A DNA stretch of 64,000 nucleotides from DASRAU01 sp035638075 (lineage in GTDB: Bacteria > Acidobacteriota > Polarisedimenticolia > Gp22-AA2), in assembly GCA_035638075.1 (NCBI GenBank), contig DASRAU010000021.1:1-64000 (forward strand), read 5' to 3'. Position 1 is the first letter of the stretch; the number at the start of each line of letters is the position of its first letter. Position numbers and translations under genes: made by a program. A model generated the notes under the pieces. That model did no database searches. It was not told the DNA's origin and was given only the letters and a program-made list of their open reading frames with translations. Shown here in pieces: positions 31,294-39,528 of the stretch.

Positions 31294-31796
31294 TAAGTCC
31301 CGATGACCTGCGCCCTGGCGATCTGGTGCACGTGGATCTCCTTCTCGATCCGTTCGCGCGACGCGTCGGGCGGAAGGTCGAGCGCCTCGTCGAGGGCGTA
31401 GAACTCGAAAACGTAGTGGTGCGTGCCGCTCGGCGGGCACGGGCCGCCGTAGCCGGGTTTGCCGAAGTCGTTTCGCCCCTGCCGCGTGCCGTCGGGGAGC
31501 GACTCCTTGTTCGGGATCCCTTCCGGCAGGGCGTGCATCCCCGCCGGGATGTTCCAGGCCGTCCAGTGCAGGTAATCGCCCGACGGTGCGTCGGGGTCGT
31601 GCATCACGAGGGCGAAGACCCTGGTGCCCGCCGGCGCGCCGGTCCATTCGAGCGGGGGCGAAGTATCGGCGCCGTCGCACGTGTGCACCGGCGGGATCCC
31701 GGTGTTGGCCGCGAACGCGGCGCTTCGGAGGGTGAATCCGGTCTGGCCTTGCGCATCGAGTGTCATGGCCAGCATGATGGCGCAGAGCATCGACAT
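31275..31796 (-). CDS. YbhB/YbcL-type PEBP-family protein
   Basis: The start is ATG at 31796 (173 residues); a much longer frame upstream overlaps the Nudix gene and is rejected. A short hydrophobic N-terminus (MLCAIMLAMTLDAQG) may direct export. The PEBP signature blocks are present: FTLRSAAFAANTGIPPVHTC, DTSPPLEWTGAPAGTRVFAL with MHDPDAP, YLHWTAWNIPAGMHALPEGI, GGPCPPSGTHHYVFEFYALD. 'DPDAP' and 'GP.PP.G.H' line the anion-binding pocket of this family. Biological role unknown. It is the only minus-strand gene between 13 and 40 kb and overlaps the antiporter end by 19 bp. Confidence 0.88.
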   Translation of the reverse strand: MSMLCAIMLAMTLDAQGQTGFTLRSAAFAANTGIPPVHTCDGADTSPPLEWTGAPAGTRVFALVMHDPDAPSGDYLHWTAWNIPAGMHALPEGIPNKESLPDGTRQGRNDFGKPGYGGPCPPSGTHHYVFEFYALDEALDLPPDASRERIEKEIHVHQIARAQVIGTYQRRKR

Positions 31797-31829
31797 GGAC
31801 AAATCATAGCGTGGTGCTAGGCTCAGTTC

Positions 31830-32330
31830 ATGTGCGCCAAGGTCCACGCCCCGCAGCGCGACGCGCGGCCGCGCATGCCGCGGGTCGGCGTCGGCTGCCT
31901 GGTGATGCGCGGCGGACGGCTTCTGCTCGTGCGCAATCACGAGGGCTTCTGGTCCACGCCGGGAGGTCACCTCGAGTTCTGCGAGCTCCCCGAGCAATGC
32001 GCCGCGCGCGAGACCGAGGAGGAGACGCGCCTCCGCGTGACGCACGTCGAGTTCGTCGCCATCAGCAGCGACATCCTTCCAGACCCGCCGCGACACTACC
32101 TCACCGTCTGGATGCGCGGCGAAGCCGGCCCGGGCGATCCCCGGATCGGCGACACGAAGGAGGTCGCGGAGATCGGCTGGTTCGACCCCGGCGATCTGCC
32201 GTCGCCGCTCCTGCCCGACTTCCGGAACCTCGCGGAGGGTCGGCGGTGGCCGCGCCATCCGCCGAACCTGCCCGCGCTGGCGGCGGCCGGATCGCCATCG
32301 GCGCCCGCCGACGGTGACCATGGAGCCTGA
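31830..32330 (+). CDS. Nudix hydrolase
   Basis: This 166-residue protein has VGVGCLVMRGGRLLLVRNHE and the Nudix box GHLEFCELPEQCAARETEEE (residues 46-65). It fits Gx5Ex7REUxEE, except that the final Gly of the consensus is Arg. Family enzymes cleave nucleoside diphosphates linked to another moiety, with Mg2+ held by the Glu residues. The C-terminal tail (LPALAAAGSPSAPAD) is low-complexity. Its stop overlaps the next gene. Confidence 0.88.
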   Translation: MCAKVHAPQRDARPRMPRVGVGCLVMRGGRLLLVRNHEGFWSTPGGHLEFCELPEQCAARETEEETRLRVTHVEFVAISSDILPDPPRHYLTVWMRGEAGPGDPRIGDTKEVAEIGWFDPGDLPSPLLPDFRNLAEGRRWPRHPPNLPALAAAGSPSAPADGDHGA

Positions 32331-32832
32331 CGGAACCGCTCCTTCCTGGCAGCTCGCTTCCGCCACGGGGCGCGAGCACGTCACCTGGACCGCCCGCGGT
32401 CTCGAGGGATCGGGGCCCGAGGATTCGATTCTCTGCGACGTCGAGCTCTCCGGCCGCTTCTACGGTGCCGCGCTCGAGGCCCGGCCCGCGACGGCGCGGC
32501 CCGACTTCCGCCTCGGGATCCGCGGCCTGGCGGTTACCGTGTCGACGCTCGAGCGCCTGCACGATCACCTGACACGCTGGCTGTCGCTGTCGCCGCTCGA
32601 GCAGAGAAAGACGGCCCTGGGACTCGACTGCGACATGGGCAGCCTGTTCGATCAACACGTGCGGCTGCTCCTCGGCGAGCGGGCCGACACGCTCTCGGGA
32701 GGGCAGCCGGTCGCGACCGTCCGTTACGTGGTGGGACGCATGACCGGAGAGCTGTGGTTCGCCACCGAGGCGACCGGCCTGTCGACGTTCAGCGAACAGA
32801 TCCGTTCCGGACTTCGCTGGGCCTCCAGGTGA
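32320..32832 (+). CDS. Hypothetical protein
   Basis: 170 residues from ATG 32320 (an in-frame GTG at 32314 is an alternative), overlapping the Nudix stop. The protein is predicted soluble, with strands such as SILCDVELSGRFYGAALEAR and FRLGIRGLAVTVSTLERLHD, a helix (LFDQHVRLLLGERAD) and VATVRYVVGRMTGELWFATE. There is no domain I can name. Its stop in turn overlaps the next GTG, so the three genes 31830-33233 are coupled. Confidence 0.65.
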   Translation: MEPDGTAPSWQLASATGREHVTWTARGLEGSGPEDSILCDVELSGRFYGAALEARPATARPDFRLGIRGLAVTVSTLERLHDHLTRWLSLSPLEQRKTALGLDCDMGSLFDQHVRLLLGERADTLSGGQPVATVRYVVGRMTGELWFATEATGLSTFSEQIRSGLRWASR

Positions 32833-33233
32833 CCGGACCTGCCCCCCGGCTGCGCCAGGTGGTGCCGTTCCTGCGCGTCGCGAGCATGGAGTCCTCGCTG
32901 CGCTTCTACGTCGACGGCCTGGGATTCGAGCTGGCCAACCGGTGGGTCGTGGACGGCCGCGTGCGCTGGTGCTGGCTCCAGGGCGGCGGCGCGGCGCTGA
33001 TGCTCCAGGAGTTCCCCCGCGCAGGACACGACTCCTGGGTGCCGGACGGAAAGGTCGGCGTCGGCGTCTCCATCAATTTCATCTGTGACGACGCCCGGGC
33101 GCTGCACCGGGATGCGTCGGCGCGGGGCCTTTCGCCCACGACCCCGTACGTCGGCAACCGCATGTGGGTCACGACGCTGACCGACCCCGACGGCTACCAC
33201 CTCGACTTCGAGAGCCCCGCCGGATTATCCTGA
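32829..33233 (+). CDS. Glyoxalase/VOC-family protein (bleomycin-resistance-like)
   Basis: From GTG 32829, overlapping the preceding stop (GTGA), the protein has 134 residues. The VOC pattern is complete: LRQVVPFLRVASMESSLRFY with VDGLGFELANRWV, RWCWLQGGGAALMLQE, VSINFICDDARALHRDASAR and WVTTLTDPDGYHLDFESPAG. The 'tDPdGy.l.FesP' end is typical of bleomycin-resistance-like members, which may bind drugs or small metabolites. No substrate can be assigned. Confidence 0.86.
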   Translation: MTGPAPRLRQVVPFLRVASMESSLRFYVDGLGFELANRWVVDGRVRWCWLQGGGAALMLQEFPRAGHDSWVPDGKVGVGVSINFICDDARALHRDASARGLSPTTPYVGNRMWVTTLTDPDGYHLDFESPAGLS

Positions 33234-33276
33234 CGCAACTCGCCTTTCGGCCGGTGCGGAGCAAGGAGCCGGAGTC

Positions 33277-33678
33277 ATGCGCACAGCCCTGGTCGTTCTG
33301 TCGGTAGCCCTCGTCTGTCTCGCGTGCGGCGGGGAGCTGCCGAAGAAGATGGACTTGCCCACCGCCACTCCCACTTACGACGCCGAGACCCTCAGGATGA
33401 AATACGACCTGGTCATGTCCCTCATCCAGGATCTCTCCTGCACCGACGACTCCCAGTGCGCCTCCTTTGCATTGGGCATCAAGGCGTGCGGCGGAACGGC
33501 GAGGTATGTCGTCTACTCGACCGTTCACGTGGATGGGAAGGCGCTCTCCGACGCCATTGCCGACTTCAACGCCTACGATGCCGGCTGGCAGGCGCAGGTG
33601 GGGAGTCTCTCCGACTGCATGCTCACGCCCCAGGCGAACCCCCGCTGCGTCCAGAACCAGTGCGTGGACCAGAGGTGA
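33277..33678 (+). CDS. Predicted lipoprotein, Cys-rich
   Basis: The 133-residue product begins MRTALVVLSVALVCLACGGE, whose LVCLAC is a lipobox with lipidated Cys at 17. The mature domain has six more Cys in a regular order: DLSCTDDSQCASFAL, KACGGTARY, SDCMLTPQANPRCVQNQC. Such spacing suggests disulphide bonds in the periplasm. The 'C..d.QC....G..aCGg...Y.vyS' pattern occurs in secreted proteins of unknown function. The gene has a GCAAGGAGCC ribosome site. Confidence 0.78.
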   Translation: MRTALVVLSVALVCLACGGELPKKMDLPTATPTYDAETLRMKYDLVMSLIQDLSCTDDSQCASFALGIKACGGTARYVVYSTVHVDGKALSDAIADFNAYDAGWQAQVGSLSDCMLTPQANPRCVQNQCVDQR

Positions 33679-33740
33679 CGGGCTTCGAAGCCTGACGTAG
33701 GATCGATCGTGGTCCTTCATCCCCAGGAAAGAGGTTCACG

Positions 33741-34190
33741 ATGCCGACATCGAACACGATCCGACTCCACCGCGTCCTCAGGGCTCCGGCCGATCGCGTC
33801 TACAAGGCGTTCCTCGACGCCGACGCCATGGCCAAGTGGCTGCCACCGAACGGCTTCACCGGGAAGGTTCACCACCTCGAGGCGAAGGTCGGTGGCGGTT
33901 ACAAGATGTCGTTCACCAATTTCTCGACCGGGAAGAGCCACGCCTTCGGCGGCAAGTACCTCGAGCTGGTGCCGGGCGAACGCCTCCGCTACACGGACAA
34001 GTTCGACGACGCGAACCTGCCGGGGGAGATGCACACGACCATCCTTCTGAAGAAGGTCATGGGCGGCACCGAGCTGACCATCACGCAGGAAGGCGTTCCC
34101 GCGGCGATCCCCGCCGAGGCCTGCTATCTCGGGTGGCAGGAGTCGCTGACGCTCCTTTCGAAGCTGGTCGAAGCCGAGATCCCCGACTAG
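33741..34190 (+). CDS. SRPBCC/AHSA1-family protein
   Basis: 149 residues beginning MPTSNTIRLHRVLRAPADRV. The AHSA1/START sequence is clear: YKAFLDADAMAKWLPPNGFT, EAKVGGGYKMSFTNFSTGKS, KYLELVPGERLRYTDKFDD, TTILLKKVMGGTELTITQEG and a closing helix WQESLTLLSKLVE. The fold encloses hydrophobic ligands; many members are uncharacterised and some act with chaperones. Ribosome site AGGAAAGAGG upstream. It precedes the isochorismatase-like gene by 4 bp. Confidence 0.87.
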   Translation: MPTSNTIRLHRVLRAPADRVYKAFLDADAMAKWLPPNGFTGKVHHLEAKVGGGYKMSFTNFSTGKSHAFGGKYLELVPGERLRYTDKFDDANLPGEMHTTILLKKVMGGTELTITQEGVPAAIPAEACYLGWQESLTLLSKLVEAEIPD

Positions 34191-34194
34191 AACC

Positions 34195-34896
34195 GTGAGA
34201 CTCGACGCCCGGCCCGAACCGATCGACCTCGATCCGGCGCGCTGCGCCGTCATCGTCATTGACATGCAGAACGACTTCGGCTCGAAGGGCGGCATGTTCG
34301 ACCGGGCCGGCATCGACATCTCGGGCATCCAGCGAGCGGTGCGGCCGACGGCGGCGGCCCTGGCCGCCGCCCGCCAGGCCGGCATTCGCATCGTCTATCT
34401 CAAGATGGGATACCGCCCGGATCTGTCCGACCTCGGTGCGGCGGATGCTCCGAACCGCACGCGTCATCTCCGGATGGGTGTCGGCGAGAAAGTCGCGACC
34501 CCCGATGGGAGGGAGGAGCGCACCCTCGTCCGTGACACCTGGGGGACCGACATCGTTCCCGGGCTGGCGCCGCAACCCGAGGACGTCGTCCTCTACAAGA
34601 CCCGGTTCAGCGGCTTCTATCGGACCGACCTCGACGAACGACTCGCGCAGGCGGGCGTGCGGCACCTGGTCGTGACCGGTTGCACCACGAGCATCTGCGT
34701 GGATTCGACAGTGCGCGATGCGATGTTCCGCGACTACCTTCCGGTGCTTCTGACGGATTGCATGAGCGAGCCGATCGGCGATGGCCTGCCGCGCAGCAAT
34801 CACGAGGCGACCCTGCTGGCGGCCGAGATTCTCTTCGGGTGGGTCTCCGACTCGAGCCGCTTCATCCAGGCGGTCGGGGCGGCGCGCGGGAGGTGA
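34195..34896 (+). CDS. Isochorismatase-like cysteine hydrolase
   Basis: Start GTG 34195 gives 233 residues. The catalytic triad of the cysteine-hydrolase superfamily is complete: Asp23 in CAVIVIDMQNDFGSKG, Lys135 in VVLYKTRFSGFYRTDL and Cys168 in VVTGCTTSICVDSTVRDAM. The order and the 'TDLDe.L...gv..LvvtG' link resemble RutB/ureidoacrylate-type amidohydrolases, which release ammonia from carbamoylated compounds, but nicotinamidase-like activities are also possible. The cytoplasmic protein has no signal peptide. It follows the AHSA1-like gene closely. Confidence 0.9.
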   Translation: MRLDARPEPIDLDPARCAVIVIDMQNDFGSKGGMFDRAGIDISGIQRAVRPTAAALAAARQAGIRIVYLKMGYRPDLSDLGAADAPNRTRHLRMGVGEKVATPDGREERTLVRDTWGTDIVPGLAPQPEDVVLYKTRFSGFYRTDLDERLAQAGVRHLVVTGCTTSICVDSTVRDAMFRDYLPVLLTDCMSEPIGDGLPRSNHEATLLAAEILFGWVSDSSRFIQAVGAARGR

Positions 34897-34902
34897 CGCG
34901 GC

Positions 34903-35202
34903 GTGGCGCGGCGGCCGCCCCGACGAGAGGCGCGGCAGCCGCGTCTGGCCGGGATCGACGAGGCTCCGCAGGCACCTCCGGGGTCTGTCTACCTCGCCGG
35001 TTTTCTGTCCCGGGCTGAAGAGGCGCGCCTTGCCGATATTCTTCCGGGACCCCCGCTGCAGCACTTCGAATTCCGCGGGTTCTCCGGCAAGCGCCGGGTG
35101 GTCTCCTACGGGTGGCCTTACAGCTTCGGCGATCGGGGACTGCGCTTCTCCGTGACCTTCCGTTCGATGGCGGACTTGCGGCAGGCGCCGCCCCGTCGCT
35201 AG
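34903..35202 (+). pseudogene. Truncated AlkB-like 2OG/Fe(II) dioxygenase
   Basis: The 99-residue frame (GTG start at 34903) has GSVYLAGFLSRAEEARLADI and LQHFEFRGFSGKRRVVSYGW with YSFGDRGLRF. These match the N-terminal part of AlkB-family DNA-repair dioxygenases, including the 'kRrvvsyGw.Y' block. The sequence then ends in FSVTFRSMADLRQ without the iron-binding HxD...H and Arg blocks, so the catalytic core is missing. It is a 3'-truncated remnant of the family. The reading frame is intact up to the stop. Confidence 0.6.
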
Positions 35203-35245
35203 GATGACCTTCTTCGAGCCGATGCGCGAGCGAGGGGTGAGAACA

Positions 35246-35704
35246 ATGCGGGCCCGAAACGACGACACGGCGGTGCGACACGATCCGCGAGCGGTCGCCG
35301 CCCTCCTCGGCGCGGCCGTTGCAGCCGCCTTGTTCGCCGCAGCCCCGTTGCTTTCCGCGGCGACGGGGTTCGCTCCCGCCGATGGACAGACGGTCTACGT
35401 GGCGGCGACGTTCAAGGCCATCCGGCACAAGAGCGCCTACCCGGGCGGTCCGAAGATGACCTACGACATGGCGGCCTGCGAGAAGCTGGTCGTCCGGAAG
35501 GAGAAGGCCGGCAAGCGCACCTGGACGCTCGTCGATCTCATGGGGAACGACATCCGCCTGCAGGGAACGTGGCAGCCCTGGATGTTCAAGACCCAGGAGG
35601 AATGCCGCAACCAGGTCGCCGCGCGAGGCGAAGCGCCGGTGAAGAAGGCGGGCGACGTCTTCACCCTCCCTACGGCCCCGCCGCCTGAGAAGGACAAGAA
35701 ATGA
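35246..35704 (+). CDS. Hypothetical secreted or membrane-anchored protein
   Basis: I use ATG 35246 after a GAGGGGTGAG ribosome site (152 residues); an in-frame ATG at 35204 lies in the end of the upstream remnant. A long hydrophobic segment (VAALLGAAVAAALFAAAPLL) serves as signal or anchor. The rest (QTVYVAATFKAIRHKSAYPG, MTYDMAACEKLVVRKEKAGK, WTLVDLMGNDIRLQGTWQPW) is basic and has a CxxK-type Cys pair later (EECRNQVAA). No family was recognised. Its TGA overlaps the ATG at 35701. Confidence 0.65.
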   Translation: MRARNDDTAVRHDPRAVAALLGAAVAAALFAAAPLLSAATGFAPADGQTVYVAATFKAIRHKSAYPGGPKMTYDMAACEKLVVRKEKAGKRTWTLVDLMGNDIRLQGTWQPWMFKTQEECRNQVAARGEAPVKKAGDVFTLPTAPPPEKDKK

Positions 35705-36360
35705 GTGCCTCTGCGAAAGTCCGCGTCGCCGCCTTCGGCGTGTCCCTCGACGGGTTCGCGGCCGGGCCGCGGCAGGACCTCGAGAACCCGCTCGGAGTCG
35801 GCGGGCCCGCCCTGATGGAATGGGCCTTTCCGACCCGCACCTTCCAGATCATGCACGGCGGGACCGGGGGCGAGACGGGGATCGACGAACGCTACGCCGC
35901 CGCCAGCATGGCGGGGATGGGAGCCTGGATCCTCGGCCGGAACATGTTCGGCCCGGTGCGCGGACCCTGGCCCGACGAATCCTGGAAAGGCTGGTGGGGA
36001 GAGGAACCGCCGTACCACGTCCCGACCTTCGTCCTCACCCACCATCCGCGCCCGTCCCTGACGATGAAGGGCGGCACGGTGTTCCACTTCGTCACCGACG
36101 GCATCCGGGCGGCCCTCGATCGGGCCCAGGCCGCCGCCGGTTCGAAGGACATCCGCATCGGCGGCGGGGCCTCGACGGTGCGGCAGTTCCTGCAGGCACG
36201 GCTCGTCGATGAGCTGCACCTGGCGGTACGGCCGGTCCTCCTCGGCCAGGGGGAGGCGCTTTTCGCGGGTCTCGACCTTCCCGCCCTCGGCTATGAGGTC
36301 ACAGGTCACGAGGCCGGCGAGCGCGCCACCCACGTGACCCTGAAGCGAACCCGGTCGTGA
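35701..36360 (+). CDS. Dihydrofolate reductase-fold protein (RibD C-terminal family)
   Basis: 219 residues. The sequence shows the RibD_C/DHFR-like fold: KVRVAAFGVSLDGFAAGPRQ at the start, MGAWILGRNMFGPVRGPWPD, YHVPTFVLTHHPRPSLTMKG, VFHFVTDGIRAALDRAQAAA, KDIRIGGGASTVRQFLQARL and VDELHLAVRPVLLGQGEALF. 'GG.s...q.l.a.LvDEl.l...PvllG.G..lF' is the diagnostic block of this family, which includes NADPH-dependent reductases of uncertain substrate rather than classical FolA. The start overlaps the preceding stop (ATGA). Confidence 0.88.
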   Translation: MSASAKVRVAAFGVSLDGFAAGPRQDLENPLGVGGPALMEWAFPTRTFQIMHGGTGGETGIDERYAAASMAGMGAWILGRNMFGPVRGPWPDESWKGWWGEEPPYHVPTFVLTHHPRPSLTMKGGTVFHFVTDGIRAALDRAQAAAGSKDIRIGGGASTVRQFLQARLVDELHLAVRPVLLGQGEALFAGLDLPALGYEVTGHEAGERATHVTLKRTRS

Positions 36361-36559
36361 GCACCGAACGGGGAACCTCCCCGGCCGGGCCGTCGTAACG
36401 TTCGATTGCAATGGCGACCGGCGCGACCATGGACGGGCTGTCGCCCCAGGTCTGCCGACACATCCTCGCGGCACAACGTGCTGGGCCTCGCCCGGGGCTC
36501 TCTTTCGGATCCCGAATGGAAGCAGGTTCTCGCATGGTGGTCCATTCGACGAGGTCTTC

Positions 36560-37723
36560 ATGTTCGCAATCGCTTTGGCCGCCACCTCTGTGCTCGTCGC
36601 CGCCGCCGGGGCCGCCAGCCCCGCTGCATCCGCGGTTCCCGCCGTCATCTCCATTCCGCCCGACTCGCCCCGCTGGGAGCTCGAAGGCAAGGCGAAGCCG
36701 GCCGAATTCCAGGGGAGGCCGTGCCTGATGCTCGACGGCGGTGCGGCCACCCTCAAGGATCTCGAGCTGCGCGATGGTGTCATCGACGTCGACATGGCCG
36801 TGGCCTCCACGACCTTCCGCGGCTTCATCGGCATCCAGTTCCGCATCGCCGACGAGGACGCCGAGTGGATCTACCTGCGGCCGCACAAGTTCGGCTACCC
36901 GGATGCCATCCAGTACACGCCGGTCATCCATACGGGGCTGAACTGGCAGATTTACAGCGGGCCCGGCTTCATTGCCCCGCTCGAGATGCCCCGCGACACC
37001 TGGTTTCACCTGCGTCTCGAGGTGAAGGGGGCCCAGGCGCGCTTCTTCGCCGGCGACATGTCGAAGCCGGCCCTCGAGATCCCCGATTTGAAGAGCGGCG
37101 TGCAGAAGGGGCAGCTGGCGCTCGCGGGCCTGACCGGGGAGACTTGTTTCGCGAACTTCGAAGTGCATCCGACCGCCGACGCGCCCTGGCAGCGCCGGCC
37201 TCCCGCGATGCCTCCCGGGACGCTGACGAAGTGGAGCATCTCTCCCGTCCTCGACGCTCTCGCGCGCGACGTCGAGCGCCCCCTGTCGGCGGACGACATC
37301 GCCGGCATGACCTGGCGCGAGGTCGAGGCCGAACCTCCGGGAGCCGTGGTGCTGTATCGCTACGTCGAGGCGCCGCATCCGCGCGTGGCGTTCGCGACCG
37401 ACTTCTCGAAGCGGCTGGAGCCGCAGCCCGGGACGAAGGTTCTCTACGCGCGCACCGTCATCGACTCCGACCGCGACCAGGCCCGCAAGCTCGCCCTGGG
37501 CTACAGTGACGAGGTGACCGTCTTCCTGAACGGGACGATCCTCTTCCGCGGCCGCAGCGCGCAGAATTTCCGCGACCCCGGCTTCCTCGGCATCATGGAC
37601 GCCGAGGACGACGCCGTGTGGCTGCCTTTGCGGAAGGGAAAGAACGAGCTGATGCTCGCGGTCACCGAGCTCGGAGGCGGCTGGGGATTCGTCGGCCGCC
37701 TGGTGGAGACGGCCACGCCCTGA
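36560..37723 (+). CDS. Secreted protein with LamG/DUF1080-like and jelly-roll domains
   Basis: 387 residues with a signal peptide (FAIALAATSVLVAAAGAASP). The first domain (LMLDGGAATLKDLELRDGVI, RGFIGIQFRIADEDAEWIYL, NWQIYSGPGFIAPL, WFHLRLEVKGAQARFFAGDM, ANFEVHPT) has the strand order of concanavalin-like 3-keto-disaccharide hydrolase/DUF1080 proteins. The second (VLYARTVIDSDRDQARKLAL, TVFLNGTILFRGRSAQNFRD, KNELMLAVTELGGGWGF) resembles a galactose-binding jelly roll. I infer extracellular carbohydrate binding; no catalytic residues were identified. The 199 bp upstream hold no gene that I can see. Confidence 0.75.
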   Translation: MFAIALAATSVLVAAAGAASPAASAVPAVISIPPDSPRWELEGKAKPAEFQGRPCLMLDGGAATLKDLELRDGVIDVDMAVASTTFRGFIGIQFRIADEDAEWIYLRPHKFGYPDAIQYTPVIHTGLNWQIYSGPGFIAPLEMPRDTWFHLRLEVKGAQARFFAGDMSKPALEIPDLKSGVQKGQLALAGLTGETCFANFEVHPTADAPWQRRPPAMPPGTLTKWSISPVLDALARDVERPLSADDIAGMTWREVEAEPPGAVVLYRYVEAPHPRVAFATDFSKRLEPQPGTKVLYARTVIDSDRDQARKLALGYSDEVTVFLNGTILFRGRSAQNFRDPGFLGIMDAEDDAVWLPLRKGKNELMLAVTELGGGWGFVGRLVETATP

Positions 37724-37741
37724 CCACACGGAGGGACGCGC

Positions 37742-38899
37742 ATGGATGAGACGATCGGGACGCGGGCCCGGCGGCCGCTCTGGCGCCGGATCCTGAAGGG
37801 CATCGCAATCCTTTTCGCAGTGCTCGTCTTCGTGGGAGGAGTCGCCTTCGGCTTCGCCTACATGCGCTCCGACAACGACTGCGCGCAGCGGCACGCCGCC
37901 GGAGCCCCGCACGATCCCATCCAGGTGATCACCTACTGCGATTACGGCACCTCGGAGGTGCTGCACCTCGAGACCATCGAGAAGCCGGTTCCCGCCGACA
38001 ACCAGGTGCTCGTCCGCGTGCACGCCGCCTCGGTCAACCCGCTCGACTGGCATTTCATGCGCGGCACGCCGTACTTCATGCGCACGATGTCGGGGCTGCG
38101 CCGGCCGGGAGTGACGCGTCTGGGCGTCGATTTCTCCGGCACGGTGGAGGCGGCCGGGAAGGACGTCAAGCGCTTCAAGCCGGGAGACGACCTGTTCGGC
38201 ACGCGCACCGGCGCCTTCGGCCAGTACATCGTCGTGCGCGAGGAGGGGGCCGTGGCCCTGAAGCCCGCCGCCGTGAGCTTCGAGCAGGCGGCCGCGGTGC
38301 CGGTCGCGGGCATCACGGCGCTGCAGGCGCTGCGCGACAAGGGGCACCTGAAGGCCGGCGAGAAGGTCCTGATCAACGGCGCCTCGGGCGGCGTCGGCAC
38401 CTTCATGGTGCAGATCGCCAGGTCCTTCGACGCTCACGTCACCGGCGTCTGCAGCGGACGCAACGCCGAGATGGTCCGCTCGCTCGGCGCCGAGAAGGTC
38501 ATCGACTACACCCAGGAGGACTTCACGACGACGGGCGAGCATTACGACCTCATCGTCGACAACGTCGGCACACGTCCGCTCAACGAGGTGAGGCGCGCCC
38601 TCACGCCGCAGGGCCGGCTCGTCCTCGTCGGGGGCGGCGGGCCGAACGACGGCAAGTGGCTCGGGCCGATGTGGAACGTCATCGACGCGGCGGTGCTCGA
38701 TCCCTTCGTCAGCCAGGAGGTCGGGATGATGATGGCGGAGACCACGCCGCCCGATCTCGCCTTCCTCGGCGATCTCATCGCGCAGGGCAAGCTCACGCCG
38801 GTCATCGATCGGACGTATCCCCTGGGCGATCTGCCCAAGGCGATCGATTACCTGGAAGCGGGACACGCGCACGGCAAGGTCATCATCACGGTCGAGTGA
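37742..38899 (+). CDS. Zinc-independent medium-chain dehydrogenase (quinone-oxidoreductase-like), membrane-tethered
   Basis: The 385-residue protein has an N-terminal membrane helix (ILKGIAILFAVLVFVGGVAF) not usual in the family. The MDR domain follows: VLVRVHAASVNPLDWHFMRG, TRLGVDFSGTVEAAGKDVKR, GAFGQYIVVREEGAVALKPA, ITALQALRDKGHLKAGEKVL and the Rossmann motif INGASGGVGTFMVQIARSFD. The zinc-binding Cys residues of alcohol dehydrogenases are absent, as in NADPH:quinone reductases. It should reduce quinones or enones with NADPH. The 'NGASGGVGTf.vQiAr' block also occurs in RTN4IP1-like proteins. Its stop overlaps the next start. Confidence 0.88.
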   Translation: MDETIGTRARRPLWRRILKGIAILFAVLVFVGGVAFGFAYMRSDNDCAQRHAAGAPHDPIQVITYCDYGTSEVLHLETIEKPVPADNQVLVRVHAASVNPLDWHFMRGTPYFMRTMSGLRRPGVTRLGVDFSGTVEAAGKDVKRFKPGDDLFGTRTGAFGQYIVVREEGAVALKPAAVSFEQAAAVPVAGITALQALRDKGHLKAGEKVLINGASGGVGTFMVQIARSFDAHVTGVCSGRNAEMVRSLGAEKVIDYTQEDFTTTGEHYDLIVDNVGTRPLNEVRRALTPQGRLVLVGGGGPNDGKWLGPMWNVIDAAVLDPFVSQEVGMMMAETTPPDLAFLGDLIAQGKLTPVIDRTYPLGDLPKAIDYLEAGHAHGKVIITVE

Positions 38900-39510
38900 T
38901 GGCGCGCTCCGACGACCTCTATTCCCTGCCGGCCGGGCTGCCGATCCCGGTGGACGACGGGGCCTGCGACCACCTCCACGGCGTGCGCTGGCCCGCGCTC
39001 GCCCTGCCGTCCACGAGCGGCGGGACGGTCTCGATCGCCGGCACGGACGCCGACTGGCAGGTCCTGTACTTCTATCCGCGCACCGGCCAGCCGGATCGCG
39101 ATCCCCCCGGGGGACTGAAGCAGTGGGACGCGATCCCCGGTTCGCGCGGCTGCACGCCGCAGGCCTGCGCCTACCGGGATCATCACGCCGAGCTGCGCGC
39201 CGTCGGGGCGCGCGTCTTCGGCATCAGCACGCAGGACACCGCCTACCAGCGCGAGGCGGTCGACCGGCTCCATCTCCCCTTTCCGCTCCTCAGCGACGAG
39301 CAGCTCGATCTGGCGCGGACACTGCGGCTGCCGACGTTCGTCGTCGCCGGGCAGACCCTGATCAGGCGCCTGACGCTCGTCGGGGACCGGGAGCGCATCG
39401 AGCGCTGCTTCTATCCGGTCTTCCCGCCCGACGAGGACGCCGGCCATGTCCTGCAGTACCTGCGCGGTCGCCGCGACCGCCGGGGCTCCGGGACGCCCGG
39501 GACGGCCTGA
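38899..39510 (+). CDS. Peroxiredoxin (BCP/AhpC-TSA type)
   Basis: This 203-residue protein begins at ATG 38899, overlapping the previous TGA. The thioredoxin-fold core has WQVLYFYPRTGQP, then GSRGCTPQACAYRDHHAELR, where Cys85 is the likely peroxidatic and Cys90 the likely resolving residue of a BCP-type 'CTxQAC' site. GARVFGISTQDTAYQREAVD, LPFPLLSDEQLDLARTLRLP and TFVVAGQTLIRRLTLVGD complete the domain. The N-terminal 30 residues are not conserved. It reduces peroxides with thioredoxin in related organisms. Coupling to the reductase at 37742 suggests a shared stress role. Confidence 0.87.
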   Translation: MARSDDLYSLPAGLPIPVDDGACDHLHGVRWPALALPSTSGGTVSIAGTDADWQVLYFYPRTGQPDRDPPGGLKQWDAIPGSRGCTPQACAYRDHHAELRAVGARVFGISTQDTAYQREAVDRLHLPFPLLSDEQLDLARTLRLPTFVVAGQTLIRRLTLVGDRERIERCFYPVFPPDEDAGHVLQYLRGRRDRRGSGTPGTA

Positions 39511-39528
39511 CGCCATGGACCTGAGGAC

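Noticed and set aside
36361..36559. Gap upstream of the secreted LamG-like protein, checked for a small gene or RNA
   Set aside because: No frame with a ribosome site, hairpin with U-tract or repeat was seen.
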